Shown here piece after piece: positions 40,504-49,910 of a stretch of 64,000 bases of DNA; position 1 is the stretch's first letter; each line of letters starts with the position of its first letter. This stretch comes from Phytophthora colocasiae. Its lineage: Eukaryota > Oomycota > Peronosporomycetes > Peronosporales > Peronosporaceae. The notes beneath the pieces are model-generated. The model was not told the origin of the DNA. It worked only from the letters and a program-made list of their open reading frames with translations, and made no database searches. Made by a program: the position numbers and the translations under genes. The stretch lies in NCBI GenBank assembly GCA_018806915.1, contig JAGKQI010000062.1:248001-312000 (forward strand), given 5' to 3'.

Positions 40504-42688
40504 ATGTCTGCAAAGGGTGCAAACCCAGACGCGCAAGCGTCTTCACGGAAGAAGGCTGCAAAGCCAAATTCTAAGCCAGCCAAGCCTCGCGGCAAGGCTT
40601 CGGCACTTCATGAGGCCACCGATGTGGCCTCCAGGGCTCTTAACTCGCCCAAAAGCACTGCTGCGACGGCTAGCCCTAGCCAAAGGCGCAGTAGGTCTCC
40701 GTCCCTACCGCCTGATACTCGACCGAATCCTCGGTTCGAGTATAGGGACCATAGTCCCGGTTCCTGGAGTCCTTCCGAACAGGAAGCGACTCTTGTCAGC
40801 TACTCGGGCGACGAGAGCGACAACGATGACGCCGAGGGCAAGCCTGCGGCTGGTGCTCCGACCACGGAGGAGCACCATGGAGACAAGGACACCGCGTCCA
40901 AGTCTCCCGACAACACCAGCGGCCGTGGTGGCGACACTACCACCACCTGTCAGACATCTAACACTTGCTGAAGGGCGCGAACGCGCCCGGGCCATTCTGG
41001 CAGAAGAGAAGGTGCCCAGCACCAACTCCAAGAAGCGTCATGCTTCACAGTCTCCTTGTCAAGACATGACAAGGAGAAGGGAGCTCGAAGAGATCTTCGG
41101 CCCCGACGACGTCGACGATGACGCCGATGAGGAGGAGGGGCTCATCCGCGAGCCCCAAGAGATCACTAACGATCTCGATGAGCAGCAAGAGCTCTTTCAG
41201 GCTGCTCAACAGCCAATGCGCACCCCACCAACGGTCGCACGTGAGTCTCATCAACACGATGAGGACTCTGCCCACCAGCGGGGATACTACCCGCCCGAGC
41301 AAGGCTCGGGAGCTGCTGCGTATCTGGAGCAGCTCCAGGACCCACGTCCTCTCATAGGGGGTCATACCTCCAAAGGCGCCTATGAGCGGGCCTTGGTTCA
41401 GAAAGAACCTCTCTTTCAAGGCAACCTCTCTGTTGCCAGGTGCGTGCTTCTAGCACAGCACCGAATTCCTATCAAGGAATTCACCTCGCTTCGCAAGAAG
41501 CCTGAGACTAAGGGTGGTCTCAAGCCCACATGGGGTTACCCATGGGTTCTCCCAGAGAACACAGCGTCGTGGGTCGACGCGGAGGACCTCTTTTGGCAAT
41601 GGGTCCGGTTGACAGTCAAGTCAACCCAGGAGTACCACAAACTCCGTGACGAAGATCACCTGGAGGACATCCTCCGCCTTCGGGACCTTCGTGTCCAGTT
41701 TGCCCACCTCGTAGGCAAACATCAGCTCCATCATCAGATGGAGCGACTGAGAACTGAGTCCCAGTCCAGCGCTCGCAATGAGCGCGGGTATGGAACACAT
41801 ACTCCTGTGTTCCAACCCCGTTCAGCGGCTAAGAAGCCGCGGACTACTTACGAGGCTGCCGACGTGCCTCTTCCCAGCACGCGACAGCCTTCGGGCAGTC
41901 AACCTGGAGCCGCTCAATCGGCTCCCAGGTACTCTGTGACGCAGGGTACCCGCGCCACTTCACTCGGAGCTGGCGCTTCCCACCGCGACGCCGCTCCTGG
42001 AGAACCCGCTCCACATGGTAGTGGCGTTCTCCGTTCCGGTCAAGCAAGGCCGGAGGAGGCCTCGCTCGACTGCTCTTTCGAGCCGTCCCCGACGCTGGGG
42101 ACTCAGAGGCCTTCGACTGGGCCTCTCGGCCAACTTGTTGCTCAGCAACAGGAGGAGATCCGCCTCCTCCGAGCGCGCGTCCTCGCGCTTGAGGTCGCTC
42201 TTGGTCTTGGTGTTGGCGGCCAGGCTGCCTCTGCAGTCGGCCAACCTGGTGTCGTGCGCCTACTGGAAGACCTGCGTCTCGCGATGCAGGATCTTCATGG
42301 TCGTGTAGACCGTAGTGCCTCTTCGCGGGCACTTGACTCCCTTCGTCAAGAGGTCTACGACCTTCAGGCGACGATGTCTCGCCGGGAGTCGCAACCGTAC
42401 GTGTACTCCCCGTCGTCGCGCGACTCGCGCCTAGGGGCCTACTCGCTTGGCCCCTCGGTGTATCCACACCGCTCGTACCTTCCACCGGGGTACGGCTTCG
42501 CCCCTGGGAGTCACCAAACTCCCTATTACCTGGGGCGCTCTGCACCTGACGCTCAACCTCGCGTCGAGGAGGTTCACTCTCCTCCTCGCGGCCGCCTTCA
42601 ACCTCTTGAGGGGCCGCATGACCCTGAGGGTCATGGTACCGCTTCAGACGACCCACATAAAACGTCGGGTGGGTCGCCATCGACTTAG
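40504..42688 (+). CDS. gypsy-1 antisense protein with coiled coil, one probable frameshift
   Basis: Plus-strand coding opposite to pol. The frame used from about 40965 to the stop at 42688 is open back to 40394, but the best N-terminus is the 40504 frame (MSAKGANPDAQASSRKKAAK, then an acidic DESDNDDAEGK stretch). It stops at 40971 and needs a shift near 40950 to join LTLAEGRERARAILAEEK. The body has an acidic DDVDDDADEEE, a globular-looking region (GAYERALVQKEPLFQGNLSV, WVLPENTASWVDAEDLFWQW), a proline/serine-rich part, and a coiled coil (LVAQQQEEIRLLRARVLALE, DLRLAMQDLHGRVDR). It overlaps the 3' end of pol by 845 bp. The start lies about 180 bp inside the LTR, so LTR antisense transcription could drive it. 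Function unknown. Confidence 0.6.
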
Positions 42689-45600
42689 GCAAGTCGATCG
42701 TGTAGGCAGCGCCGTGCCTACTCAGGACCTTAAAGGGTCCAATGAAGCGATGCTTCAACTTGTTGCTCACCGTGGAGCTAACAGTGTTAAGAGGTAGGTT
42801 CCTAGTGTCGAGTAGCACTAAGTCCCCCACATTAAATACACTTAAGTTTCCTCTCCCATGTTGGTCTGAGTACTCCTTTTGCTTGTCCTGTGCGAGTGCC
42901 ATTGCATCTCGCACCCGGCTGATCACATTCAGCCTGTTGCCGACAAATGTCGACAACTTCTTCCGCAGTGCGGCTGGTTCCACACCGGAAACCTGGGAGG
43001 AAAGCTCTTTCCGAGCCTCTCCCCCACTTACTCTCGAATCCGCGGTGCCCCCACCCAGTGTGAGCGGCACCAGGGGGTTCCGAAGCCCGTTCAAGTAGAA
43101 CGGCGTGAACCCCGTTGACGCGTGTACCGCGTTGTTGAGTGCAAACTCAACCATAGGCAGCTGCGCTGACCAAGAGCGCGGCGCCTCAGCGCAAACACTG
43201 CGCAGCACGTCCTCAACCCCTCGGTTGACGCGCTCAGTCTGACCATCGGTCTGCGGATGGTCCGCTGTTGACATCGTCAACCGTGTTCCAAGCAATTGGA
43301 ACAGCGTTTTCCAAAACGCAGCGGTAAACCGCGGGTCGCGGTCAGAGACAACAGTCTCAGGCAACCCGTGATAGCGGAAGACGCTATCAAGGAACAACTT
43401 CGCAGTTTGTTCCCCGGTAATGGTCTCAGAGACCGGAGCAAGATGCACCATCTTGCTCAACCGGCATACAAACACCACAATGCCGGTGTTCTTCTGGTCA
43501 TCGGCCGGAAGGCCGAAGACAAAGTCGAGACTCATCGACTTCCAGCAGTCCAGTGGGACTGGCAGGCTCTGCAGCGGAGCCGACGCGTGCCCCGCAGGCT
43601 TCACGCGCTGACATGTTTCACATGTCTTGATGTACTTGGCCACCCACATGTACATGTGGGCCCACCAAAACATCAGAGAGACCCCATGATAGGTCTTCTC
43701 TCGGCCCAAATGGCCACTCGAAGGCACATCGTGTGCCTCGTGAAGTATATCATACTTCAGATCCTCGTCGTTCGGAACAACGACTCGCGGAGGATCCCCG
43801 GGCTCCACCCGATAGTGGAGCAGGCCATCGGCCCACTCATAGCGGTGGAGCCGTGCCCGCTGTCGAGGCGTAAGCCATTCGACCTTTGCATCCGTGCCAG
43901 CGGACAAATACCGCACAATAGGGGCGAGGGTGTCATCGTCCCGATACGCCAAACGTATTCGATCGTAAAGATCCGTCGTGGCCCGACTAATATGAGCGAA
44001 CTCATAGTCGAGCCTGCGCGACAAAGCGTCGGCAAGCGTGTTGAGCTTGCCAGGCTTGTATTCAACGCGGAAGTTGTACTCCGCGAAGAATGACAGCCAA
44101 CGCGCCATCCGCTGCGATAAATGCGGCGTATGGATGGCTGTCCGCAAAGACGCGTGGTCTGTATAGACCACAAAGGGCCTTGAGCCCAGAAGATGCACCC
44201 TGAACTTGACAAGGGCGTACTTCATCGACAAGAGTTCCTTGTCGTGAACGGGGTAATTCCGTTCGGCAGCCTTCAGCTGCCTGGACTGGAACGAGATCAC
44301 CCGATCTCGTCCCTCATCGTCCTGTTGCAATAGCGCACAGCCAATTGCATAGTCGGAAGCGTCACAGACAACGCTAAACGACTTGGCATCGTCCGGCAAC
44401 GCCAGGACGGGCGCGCATTGCAAGCTCGCCTTGATGCTGTCAAAAGCATCCTGGTGCTGGCGCTCCCAGCACCACTCGGCCTCCTTCTTCAGAAGGTCCG
44501 ACAAAGGCTTTGCGAGTCCCGCATAGCCAGCACTGTACTTGTGCAAGTAGTTGGCTAAGCCCAACCACTTCCTCAGGTCCTTCTGTGACCGAGGAACAGG
44601 CCATGCCGCAATGGCTTTGACCTTATCGGGATCCGCGCGGACCCCGACACTGCTGACGAAGCAGCCGAGGACCTTAATCTCCTTAGCTGCGAAGACGCAC
44701 TTGTCGATGTTGGCATAGAGCTTGTTAGCTCTCATGACCTCAAACACTCGACGGAGGTGCTCTTGATGCACCTCTATAGCCGTCTTGCCTCCCTCGGCAC
44801 GGCTATGGACGAATATATCGTCAAAGTACGTCTGCGTGAACGCACGCAAAGGTCTAAACAACTGTGTGACCAAGCGATTGAAGGTCGCTGGTGCGTTGGA
44901 TAGATCTTGTGGCATAACCAGCCACTCCCAGAGCATACCGCTCGGCGTGCTCACGGCCGTGAGCGGGATATCACACTCCCGCAGCAGGATCTGGTAGTAT
45001 CCATCCACCAGATCCAGCGCGCTATACAGCGTGCAGCCGGCCATGTTGTTCAACAACACATCCTTGCGAGGGATCGGCGTCTGTGCTGGCACAGTCGCGC
45101 TGTTCAGCTTATTGTAAGCATAAACCAGACGCCACTTCCCGTTCGGCTTGCGAACGCAGAAGGTTGGCGTCGAGTGCGGGGACTTCGATTCCCGCACCAT
45201 TCCCGCTTTCGCCTTAGCGGCGAAGAACGCGTCAATGACGTCGCTCTGCTCTCGGGGCAGGGGCCATTGACGCGTGACACAATACTTTGTGCCTGGCACG
45301 AGATCAATCTCGTGCCTGATCCCTCGGTCTGGTGGGAGCTTTGAGGGTGGGTCCTTGGACACCACGTCCTCAAACTCCTTCACTAAAGGATACAGCGGAT
45401 CCTTTGGATTCTTCAGAATCTCGGAGCCCGTGCGCGACGCACGCTGCTTCCGGAACTCCTCCAGGACGTCTTCGTCCATCACTGAGGAGGAGTTCAACTC
45501 CTCTGGAGTGGGCTCCGGCCTAAGGAGAACCATCTCCGATATCTCCCCGGCCTTCAACTCGGCCAGGAAGTCCTCCATCGCGACTTCCTCGAGGTTCAAT

Positions 45601-46409
45601 AGCTCTGATACCTCAGGCAGGGGTGCCAACTCGATGGCCCCCGCCTTCACGCGATGCCCGGTCACGCCGTCGAAGATGTGATAGCATTCTTCGACCGGCT
45701 GTGACCTAGGAGTCTTTAGCTCCTGTCCCAAGTCCTCGTGGACTTCTTCGGGATGGTATTCTACCAACCCCGGCTTACGACCATGGCGTGGGGTTAGCTT
45801 ACCCACGCCCGGTGATGCCACTACGATGGCATCACGAGCCCTCATGGCTCCGTGCGGAACTGCGTTACCCGCATCGGAAGCACCCTTGGTGTCTTCCTGA
45901 TCAGTTATGGTCTGAGCGACCTTGCGTGGAACTACTTCTCTCACGCCTGGTGATGCCATTACTTCGGCATCACGAGCCCTTGTGGCTCCATGCGGAACTC
46001 TGTTACCCGCATCAGTTATGGTCTGAGCGACCTGGCGTCGAACTACTTCTCGTACGCCTGGCGATGCCACTACTTCGGCATCGCGAGCCATCTTGGCTTC
46101 CTGCGGAACTGTTGCATCCGCTTGTGGACCTAAGTTACCCACCTGGTTAGTGCTCTCGGGCACTACCACAGTCGCAGCCTGTACGTCGCTGCGACTTCGT
46201 GCGTGGGGCCCTGCTGTCGTTGCAGACCCACACGTAGGGTAAGGGCCTCCGCCCATTGCCCCGGCCATCCATGGCCCACGATCACTTCTCGTGTGGGGCG
46301 ATGTAGCACCGACTACACCAGCCCCCAAATACTCCTCGGACGCTGCCGCGTCCTGGCGGTTCCAGCGAACGCCCTTAGTCCTGACAGAGGTGGGAACATG
46401 ACTCACCAA
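41844..46409 (-). CDS. gypsy-1 Pol: RT, RNase H, integrase, chromodomain
   Basis: A 1521-residue frame. The first 150 residues hold about three diverged repeats (ARDAEVVASPGVREVVRRQV-like). RT: RKPNGKWRLVYAYNKLNSA, and the catalytic QTYFDDIFVHS (F in YFDD). RNase H: VVCDASDYAIGCALLQ, HDKELLSMKYALVKF, VVYTDHASLRT. Integrase: zinc HHCC region (HDVPSSGHLGREKTYHG, CETCQRV), then core SLDFVFGLPADDQK, SDRDPRFTAAFWK, TDGQTERVNRGVED. The C-terminus is a Pro/Arg/Ser-rich linker and a chromodomain (HYHVERVLQERRRGGK, LRVKWRGYPASQSTWEPIE). The protease lies in the preceding frame and is separated by a 17-bp tandem duplication. Confidence 0.9.
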   Translation of the reverse strand: MVSHVPTSVRTKGVRWNRQDAAASEEYLGAGVVGATSPHTRSDRGPWMAGAMGGGPYPTCGSATTAGPHARSRSDVQAATVVVPESTNQVGNLGPQADATVPQEAKMARDAEVVASPGVREVVRRQVAQTITDAGNRVPHGATRARDAEVMASPGVREVVPRKVAQTITDQEDTKGASDAGNAVPHGAMRARDAIVVASPGVGKLTPRHGRKPGLVEYHPEEVHEDLGQELKTPRSQPVEECYHIFDGVTGHRVKAGAIELAPLPEVSELLNLEEVAMEDFLAELKAGEISEMVLLRPEPTPEELNSSSVMDEDVLEEFRKQRASRTGSEILKNPKDPLYPLVKEFEDVVSKDPPSKLPPDRGIRHEIDLVPGTKYCVTRQWPLPREQSDVIDAFFAAKAKAGMVRESKSPHSTPTFCVRKPNGKWRLVYAYNKLNSATVPAQTPIPRKDVLLNNMAGCTLYSALDLVDGYYQILLRECDIPLTAVSTPSGMLWEWLVMPQDLSNAPATFNRLVTQLFRPLRAFTQTYFDDIFVHSRAEGGKTAIEVHQEHLRRVFEVMRANKLYANIDKCVFAAKEIKVLGCFVSSVGVRADPDKVKAIAAWPVPRSQKDLRKWLGLANYLHKYSAGYAGLAKPLSDLLKKEAEWCWERQHQDAFDSIKASLQCAPVLALPDDAKSFSVVCDASDYAIGCALLQQDDEGRDRVISFQSRQLKAAERNYPVHDKELLSMKYALVKFRVHLLGSRPFVVYTDHASLRTAIHTPHLSQRMARWLSFFAEYNFRVEYKPGKLNTLADALSRRLDYEFAHISRATTDLYDRIRLAYRDDDTLAPIVRYLSAGTDAKVEWLTPRQRARLHRYEWADGLLHYRVEPGDPPRVVVPNDEDLKYDILHEAHDVPSSGHLGREKTYHGVSLMFWWAHMYMWVAKYIKTCETCQRVKPAGHASAPLQSLPVPLDCWKSMSLDFVFGLPADDQKNTGIVVFVCRLSKMVHLAPVSETITGEQTAKLFLDSVFRYHGLPETVVSDRDPRFTAAFWKTLFQLLGTRLTMSTADHPQTDGQTERVNRGVEDVLRSVCAEAPRSWSAQLPMVEFALNNAVHASTGFTPFYLNGLRNPLVPLTLGGGTADSRVSGGEARKELSSQVSGVEPAALRKKLSTFVGNRLNVISRVRDAMALAQDKQKEYSDQHGRGNLSVFNVGDLVLLDTRNLPLNTVSSTVSNKLKHRFIGPFKVLSRHGAAYTIDLPKSMATHPTFYVGRLKRYHDPQGHAAPQEVEGGREEESEPPRREVERQVQSAPGNREFGDSQGRSRTPVEGTSGVDTPRGQASRPLGASRATTGSTRTVATPGETSSPEGRRPLDEGSQVPAKRHYGLHDHEDPASRDAGLPVGARHQVGRLQRQPGRQHQDQERPQARGRALGGGGSPPVAEQQVGREAQSKASESPASGTARKSSRARPPPALLDRNGERHYHVERVLQERRRGGKRQLRVKWRGYPASQSTWEPIERLQVDCPKAVACWEEARRQPRK

Positions 46410-46426
46410 GGAACATGACTCACCAA
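46393..46426 (-). repeat. 17-bp tandem duplication that splits protease from RT
   Basis: GGAACATGACTCACCAA occurs twice in a row. One copy less puts the protease frame (ending ALVSHVP) in register with the Pol frame (beginning VSHVPTSVRTK), so the duplication is a simple frame-breaking mutation and not a programmed shift. Confidence 0.85.
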
Positions 46427-46801
46427 GGCTCTGTCAGAGACTGCAGGCCGGCTAGCCCCAATGGCTTTGCCGCGCCAATCGATCCAGGGCTCGTGCTTCT
46501 CAAGCCACGGCATCCCTAGGATCAAGTCGTACTTGTCCATCTCGAGGACAATGAACGACTCCACGCTGTCGAAGTCCTCAAACTTCACAGCCAGGTCCAC
46601 CTGGACCTTTGGTACTTCCACCACCGTACCATCGGCTAGTCGTACGGCGACTAGCCCACTTCCCTCGCTCTCACGTAGAGCGTCCTCAAACTTGCCGCGA
46701 TTCCTTGCGACAGTTTGTCGGCGAGCAAAGTTCTTGCTCGCCCCAGAGTCTATCAAGACTCTAAAGGGGTTGTTAAACCCCCGTACACTCGCGTGTACCA
46801 C
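46403..46801 (-). pseudogene. gypsy-1 aspartic protease
   Basis: Contains NPFRVLIDSGASKNFARR, the DSGA active site of a retroviral-type protease, and VLEMDKYDLILGMPWLEKH. It should be the N-terminus of Pol, but the frame ends through the 17-bp duplication and the upstream link to Gag is also frame-shifted. Confidence 0.82.
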
Positions 46802-47936
46802 CAGCAGCCCACCGCTGCCCTTCTCCGCTTTGAGAGTCCCAAGACTCTCTGGGGCTAAGTCTCCACTGCGTGTGCCTCCCGCACCACCCGCATGGGGACT
46901 TAGTGTTTCCCCAGTAGGGCGCCCCGCCCCTACTGGTCCCCGGAGTTCCCCTGACTCTTGGACGCCGGCTTCTTCCAGCGGCCCTTAGAGGCTTGGAAGA
47001 CCTCTTCCATTGCCCCCCAGAGGGGCAGACACGTGCGAAGTGTCCGAAACGCCCGCACTCAAAACAGCGGATGCGTTTCTGCTCGGCGAGCCCCAAGTCC
47101 ATAGGGGCTGGTCCCGAGCCTGCTCCATTCCCAGGAGCACTGGCCGACGCCGTCGTCGGCCCGCTGTGGCCTTGCCACGCAGAGGCAGGAGTATGAGCCT
47201 GTGTATGGCTGTACTCCTCCTGGAGCGCGACTTGAATCGCCTACTCCATCGTGTTGGCCTGCACGCGGAACAGTTGCGTGCAGGCCGGGCTTACTCTTAA
47301 GCCGTCCATGAACACAGTTACTTGGATGTGTTCAGGTAGGGGGTTCCCTACCAGAGATGCCGCGAGAACGCGCATCTCTTGGATGTACTCGTGCAGGTCA
47401 CGTTTCCCTTGCTTGCAGGCTAGGAAGCGTGACCGCTGGCGATACTCATATTTCGCCGGGAGGAATGCGACCCGAAGCTGTTCGCACAGCTGGGCCCAGG
47501 ATGTAAAACATCCAGGCGACGTCGCTTCGCGCGTGTACGCCCATGTCTTCGCTCGACCCCCGAGGTTAGACAGCGCGAAAGCGACCCGAAGTCGCTCCAC
47601 CGAGATGAGAGCCGCCTCCATGGCGAGCTCAACTTCTCGGAACCAGAAGTGAAGGTTTTCACCTTCTTTCCCTTCATAGGGAAGAACCTTGAGTCTTAAA
47701 GGCTTGGGTTGAGCCGGCCTCGGTTCAACCACAGGAGCCTCAAAGGTTCCTCGAACGTGCTCAATGAGCCCACGTTCGTACATGTCGAACGCCGCCACGC
47801 GTTCGACCTGCTCGGCCGGCGTTGCCGCCGCCAAGCTTCGGAAGGCATCCATCCCAAAGATGCCCGCCATCTTCCGGACCGACTCAAACTGAGAGTCGGT
47901 CAAGTGAGGAAACTCACTTCGATCCATGGTGGCCAA
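46773..47936 (-). pseudogene. gypsy-1 Gag with premature TAG and frameshifted tail
   Basis: Start MATMDRSEFPHLTDSQFES at 47936, then the Ty3-type Gag core (LHFWFREVELAMEAALIS, WAQLCEQLRVAFLPAKYEYR, DLHEYIQEMRVLAASLVG). A TAG after RVQANTME (47241-47243) interrupts a frame that otherwise stays open through the zinc knuckle IRCFECGRFGHFARVC to 46773. After the knuckle the frame that leads into the protease (TGETLSPHAGGAGGTRSG) is a different one, so at least one frameshift lies between about 47000 and 46930. Confidence 0.8.
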
Positions 47937-48011
47937 CTACTTCTGGCCACAGAGGATTCAGGTAATCAATCTACCCGCGTAGGCGTAGGATTGACTACAA
48001 GTGCTACCAAG
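47937..48011 (-). other. gypsy-1 leader with primer binding site
   Basis: Directly inside the 5' LTR, minus strand, two bases after the LTR end: TGGTAGCACTTGTAGTC (48009-47993), which starts with TGG as expected for pairing with a tRNA 3' end. Gag begins 75 bp inside the LTR. Confidence 0.65.
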
Positions 48012-48113
48012 TGTGACGGGGGTCACACAGCACTTCACACAGAGGAAGGCTTGGAGTATACAAACTCCTAGTGAACGGCAGTTCACTCGGTCCCCAAAGA
48101 CTTGGGGAGACTA

Positions 48114-49679
48114 CAGTGCGCGCCGAAATTATAGCCGCACTCGACAAGTGGGTCTATTTCGTAGAGAACCAAGAACGTGTAGCTACCTGAGGGTCTCAAA
48201 GTCGTGTAAAATGAATAGAAAACGTATACAGCAAGCGAAGGTGACAAATTCCAAGAAGGCTTCGAGCGGAGGCACAAAATCTATTTTTAGGTCGGATCAA
48301 AATTATAGCCGCACTCGGAGTTATAAAGTTCAGTCGGGTAAAAAGCAAAATTGGAATGGTTATTTACGAAATAAATGAGACCTGTAGAAAGCTTTTTGAA
48401 AGACCTTTTTGAATCTGTTCTTAGATTCGCACAGAAGTGAAGAACGATGCCACGAGGCAAGCAGCTAACCGAGGAGGAGTGTGTAGCAATAAACGAGCAC
48501 CTTAGAGGCGGGAGGAGCAACCGGGAGATCGGTAGGCTCATTGGGCGTGACGAGAAGGCTATCAGGAACTACTTAAAGCGCGGAAAAGCGTCTTCAGTGA
48601 CGCGAAGGACTGGAAGAAAGCCCAAAATAGTCGGCCGGGAGGCCAGGCGCGTCATCCGGCTGGCCATTGTGCGAAACCTGTCTGCCCGAGAGATCTCTGG
48701 ACTACTTCCATCGAAACCAAGCAAGTCTACCGTGCTTCGAGTACTACGTAGCAGCCGCTATGTCACGTACGCCAAGCGTAAACTCACCCCTGCTATTAAG
48801 CTGCACCACAAGAAGGCTAGGGTAGCCTTTGCGGAGCGTTACGCCGGTAAACGGGTCTTTTGGAGACGCGTATTATTCACGGATGAGAAGAAGTTCAATT
48901 TAGATGGGCCGGACGGGTTTAGATTCTACTGGCACGACTTGCGTGCAGCACCGAAACTCATGTCAAAGCGGGTCAATGGTGGAGGCAGCGTCATGATTTG
49001 GGCGGGGGTAAGCTGGCATGGAAACACTGAGCTCGTATTTCTAAAGGGCAAGCAGGACTCAGCTAAGTATACTGAGACGCTGAGCGCTAGTATGCTTCCT
49101 TGTCTAAGAGAACTGGGGTCAAAATTGGGCAATTTGACTCCAATTTTCCAGCAAGACAATGCCTCTATACATGCCTCGAGGCTCACCAAGGACTTCTTAG
49201 CCGCTCACAACATTGAGACGTTGCCGTGGCCTGCCAAGAGCCCCGATCTCAACATCATAGAGAACGTGTGGGGGCTTCTGGCACGCCGTGTGTACGCCAA
49301 TGGGCGCCAATTCGACAAGCCCGCAGACTTGATCCGACAGATTAAGCTGGAGTGGTCCCGAATTGATCCAGAGTATATTAGGAATCTAGTACGAAGTGTC
49401 CCCAAACGTCTAGAAGCCACACGGCTTTTGAAAGGAGCGAAGACAGGTTATTGAAGCAATGCTCATGTAAGCCAACCAGTGCGGCTATAATTTTGATCCG
49501 ACCTAAAAATAGATTTTGTGCCTCCGCTCGAAGCCTTCTTGGAATTTGTCACCTTCGCTTGCTGTATACGTTTTCTATTCATTTTACACGACTTTGAGAC
49601 CCTCAGGTAGCTACACGTTCTTGGTTCTCTACGAAATAGACCCACTTGTCGAGTGCGGCTATAATTTCGGCGCGCACTG
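48114..49679 (+). mobile_element. intact Tc1-type transposon (DD34E), 1566 bp
   Basis: TA duplication at 48112-48113 and 49680-49681. Inverted repeats 48114-48315 and 49478-49679, 202 bp each, appear identical. Each repeat carries the motif AATTATAGCCGCACT at both its outer and inner end (outer about 48127-48141, inner about 48301-48315), an IR/DR arrangement. The transposase frame between them is intact. Perfect repeats, an intact gene, and insertion into a young LTR all indicate a very recent transposition. Confidence 0.93.
48447..49454 (+). CDS. Tc1-type transposase
   Basis: 335 residues, start MPRGKQLTEEECVAINEHL. N-terminal paired-like helix-turn-helix (SNREIGRLIGRDEKAIRNYL, then a GRKPK linker and LSAREISGLLPSKPSKSTV). 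Catalytic triad D146 (LFTDEKKFNLDG), D237 (IFQQDNASIHAS) and E272 (PDLNIIENVWGLL), with 34 residues between the second D and E, i.e. DD34E. Also the GGGSVMIWAGVSW motif. No stop or shift. Length is normal for the family. It binds the 202-bp inverted repeats by inference. Confidence 0.94.
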   Translation: MPRGKQLTEEECVAINEHLRGGRSNREIGRLIGRDEKAIRNYLKRGKASSVTRRTGRKPKIVGREARRVIRLAIVRNLSAREISGLLPSKPSKSTVLRVLRSSRYVTYAKRKLTPAIKLHHKKARVAFAERYAGKRVFWRRVLFTDEKKFNLDGPDGFRFYWHDLRAAPKLMSKRVNGGGSVMIWAGVSWHGNTELVFLKGKQDSAKYTETLSASMLPCLRELGSKLGNLTPIFQQDNASIHASRLTKDFLAAHNIETLPWPAKSPDLNIIENVWGLLARRVYANGRQFDKPADLIRQIKLEWSRIDPEYIRNLVRSVPKRLEATRLLKGAKTGY

Positions 49680-49910
49680 TAACTAAAGATTAGGTAGATT
49701 TAAGACTGAATATATTATAGATACTTGTTAGCTTGGTCTGCAATACAAACTAAAAGATATCTATAGTGTAACCTATATAGAAGGTGATAGGTGGCTGCGG
49801 AGCCACCTGCCACGTGTCACCATTATGTGTGACACACCAAATGTATTCACTTCGGAAGAGTGACTAAGGTCACTCTTCAATGTAACCCCGTTACAGATCT
49901 ACTGCAGCTA

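Larger units (their letters stand above)
40006..49895 (-). mobile_element. chromodomain Ty3/gypsy element with an antisense gene (gypsy-1)
   Basis: LTRs of 316 bp at 40006-40321 and 48012-49895 (the latter split by a Tc1 insertion) differ at only 3 positions that I can see, about 99% identity. GATCT duplication at 40001-40005 and 49896-49900. Minus-strand order from the right: LTR, primer site, gag, knuckle, protease, pol with chromodomain, polypurine tract, LTR. A large plus-strand frame lies between the polypurine tract and pol. Despite the young LTRs the gag-protease region has a stop and frameshifts. Confidence 0.88.
48012..49895 (-). repeat. gypsy-1 5' LTR, interrupted by Tc1
   Basis: 316 bp of LTR after removing 48114-49679 and one TA. 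The outer end abuts GATCT at 49896-49900. Confidence 0.88.

Noticed and set aside
46393..46426. Programmed frameshift between gypsy-1 protease and RT
   Set aside because: The frame change is fully explained by an exact 17-bp tandem duplication.
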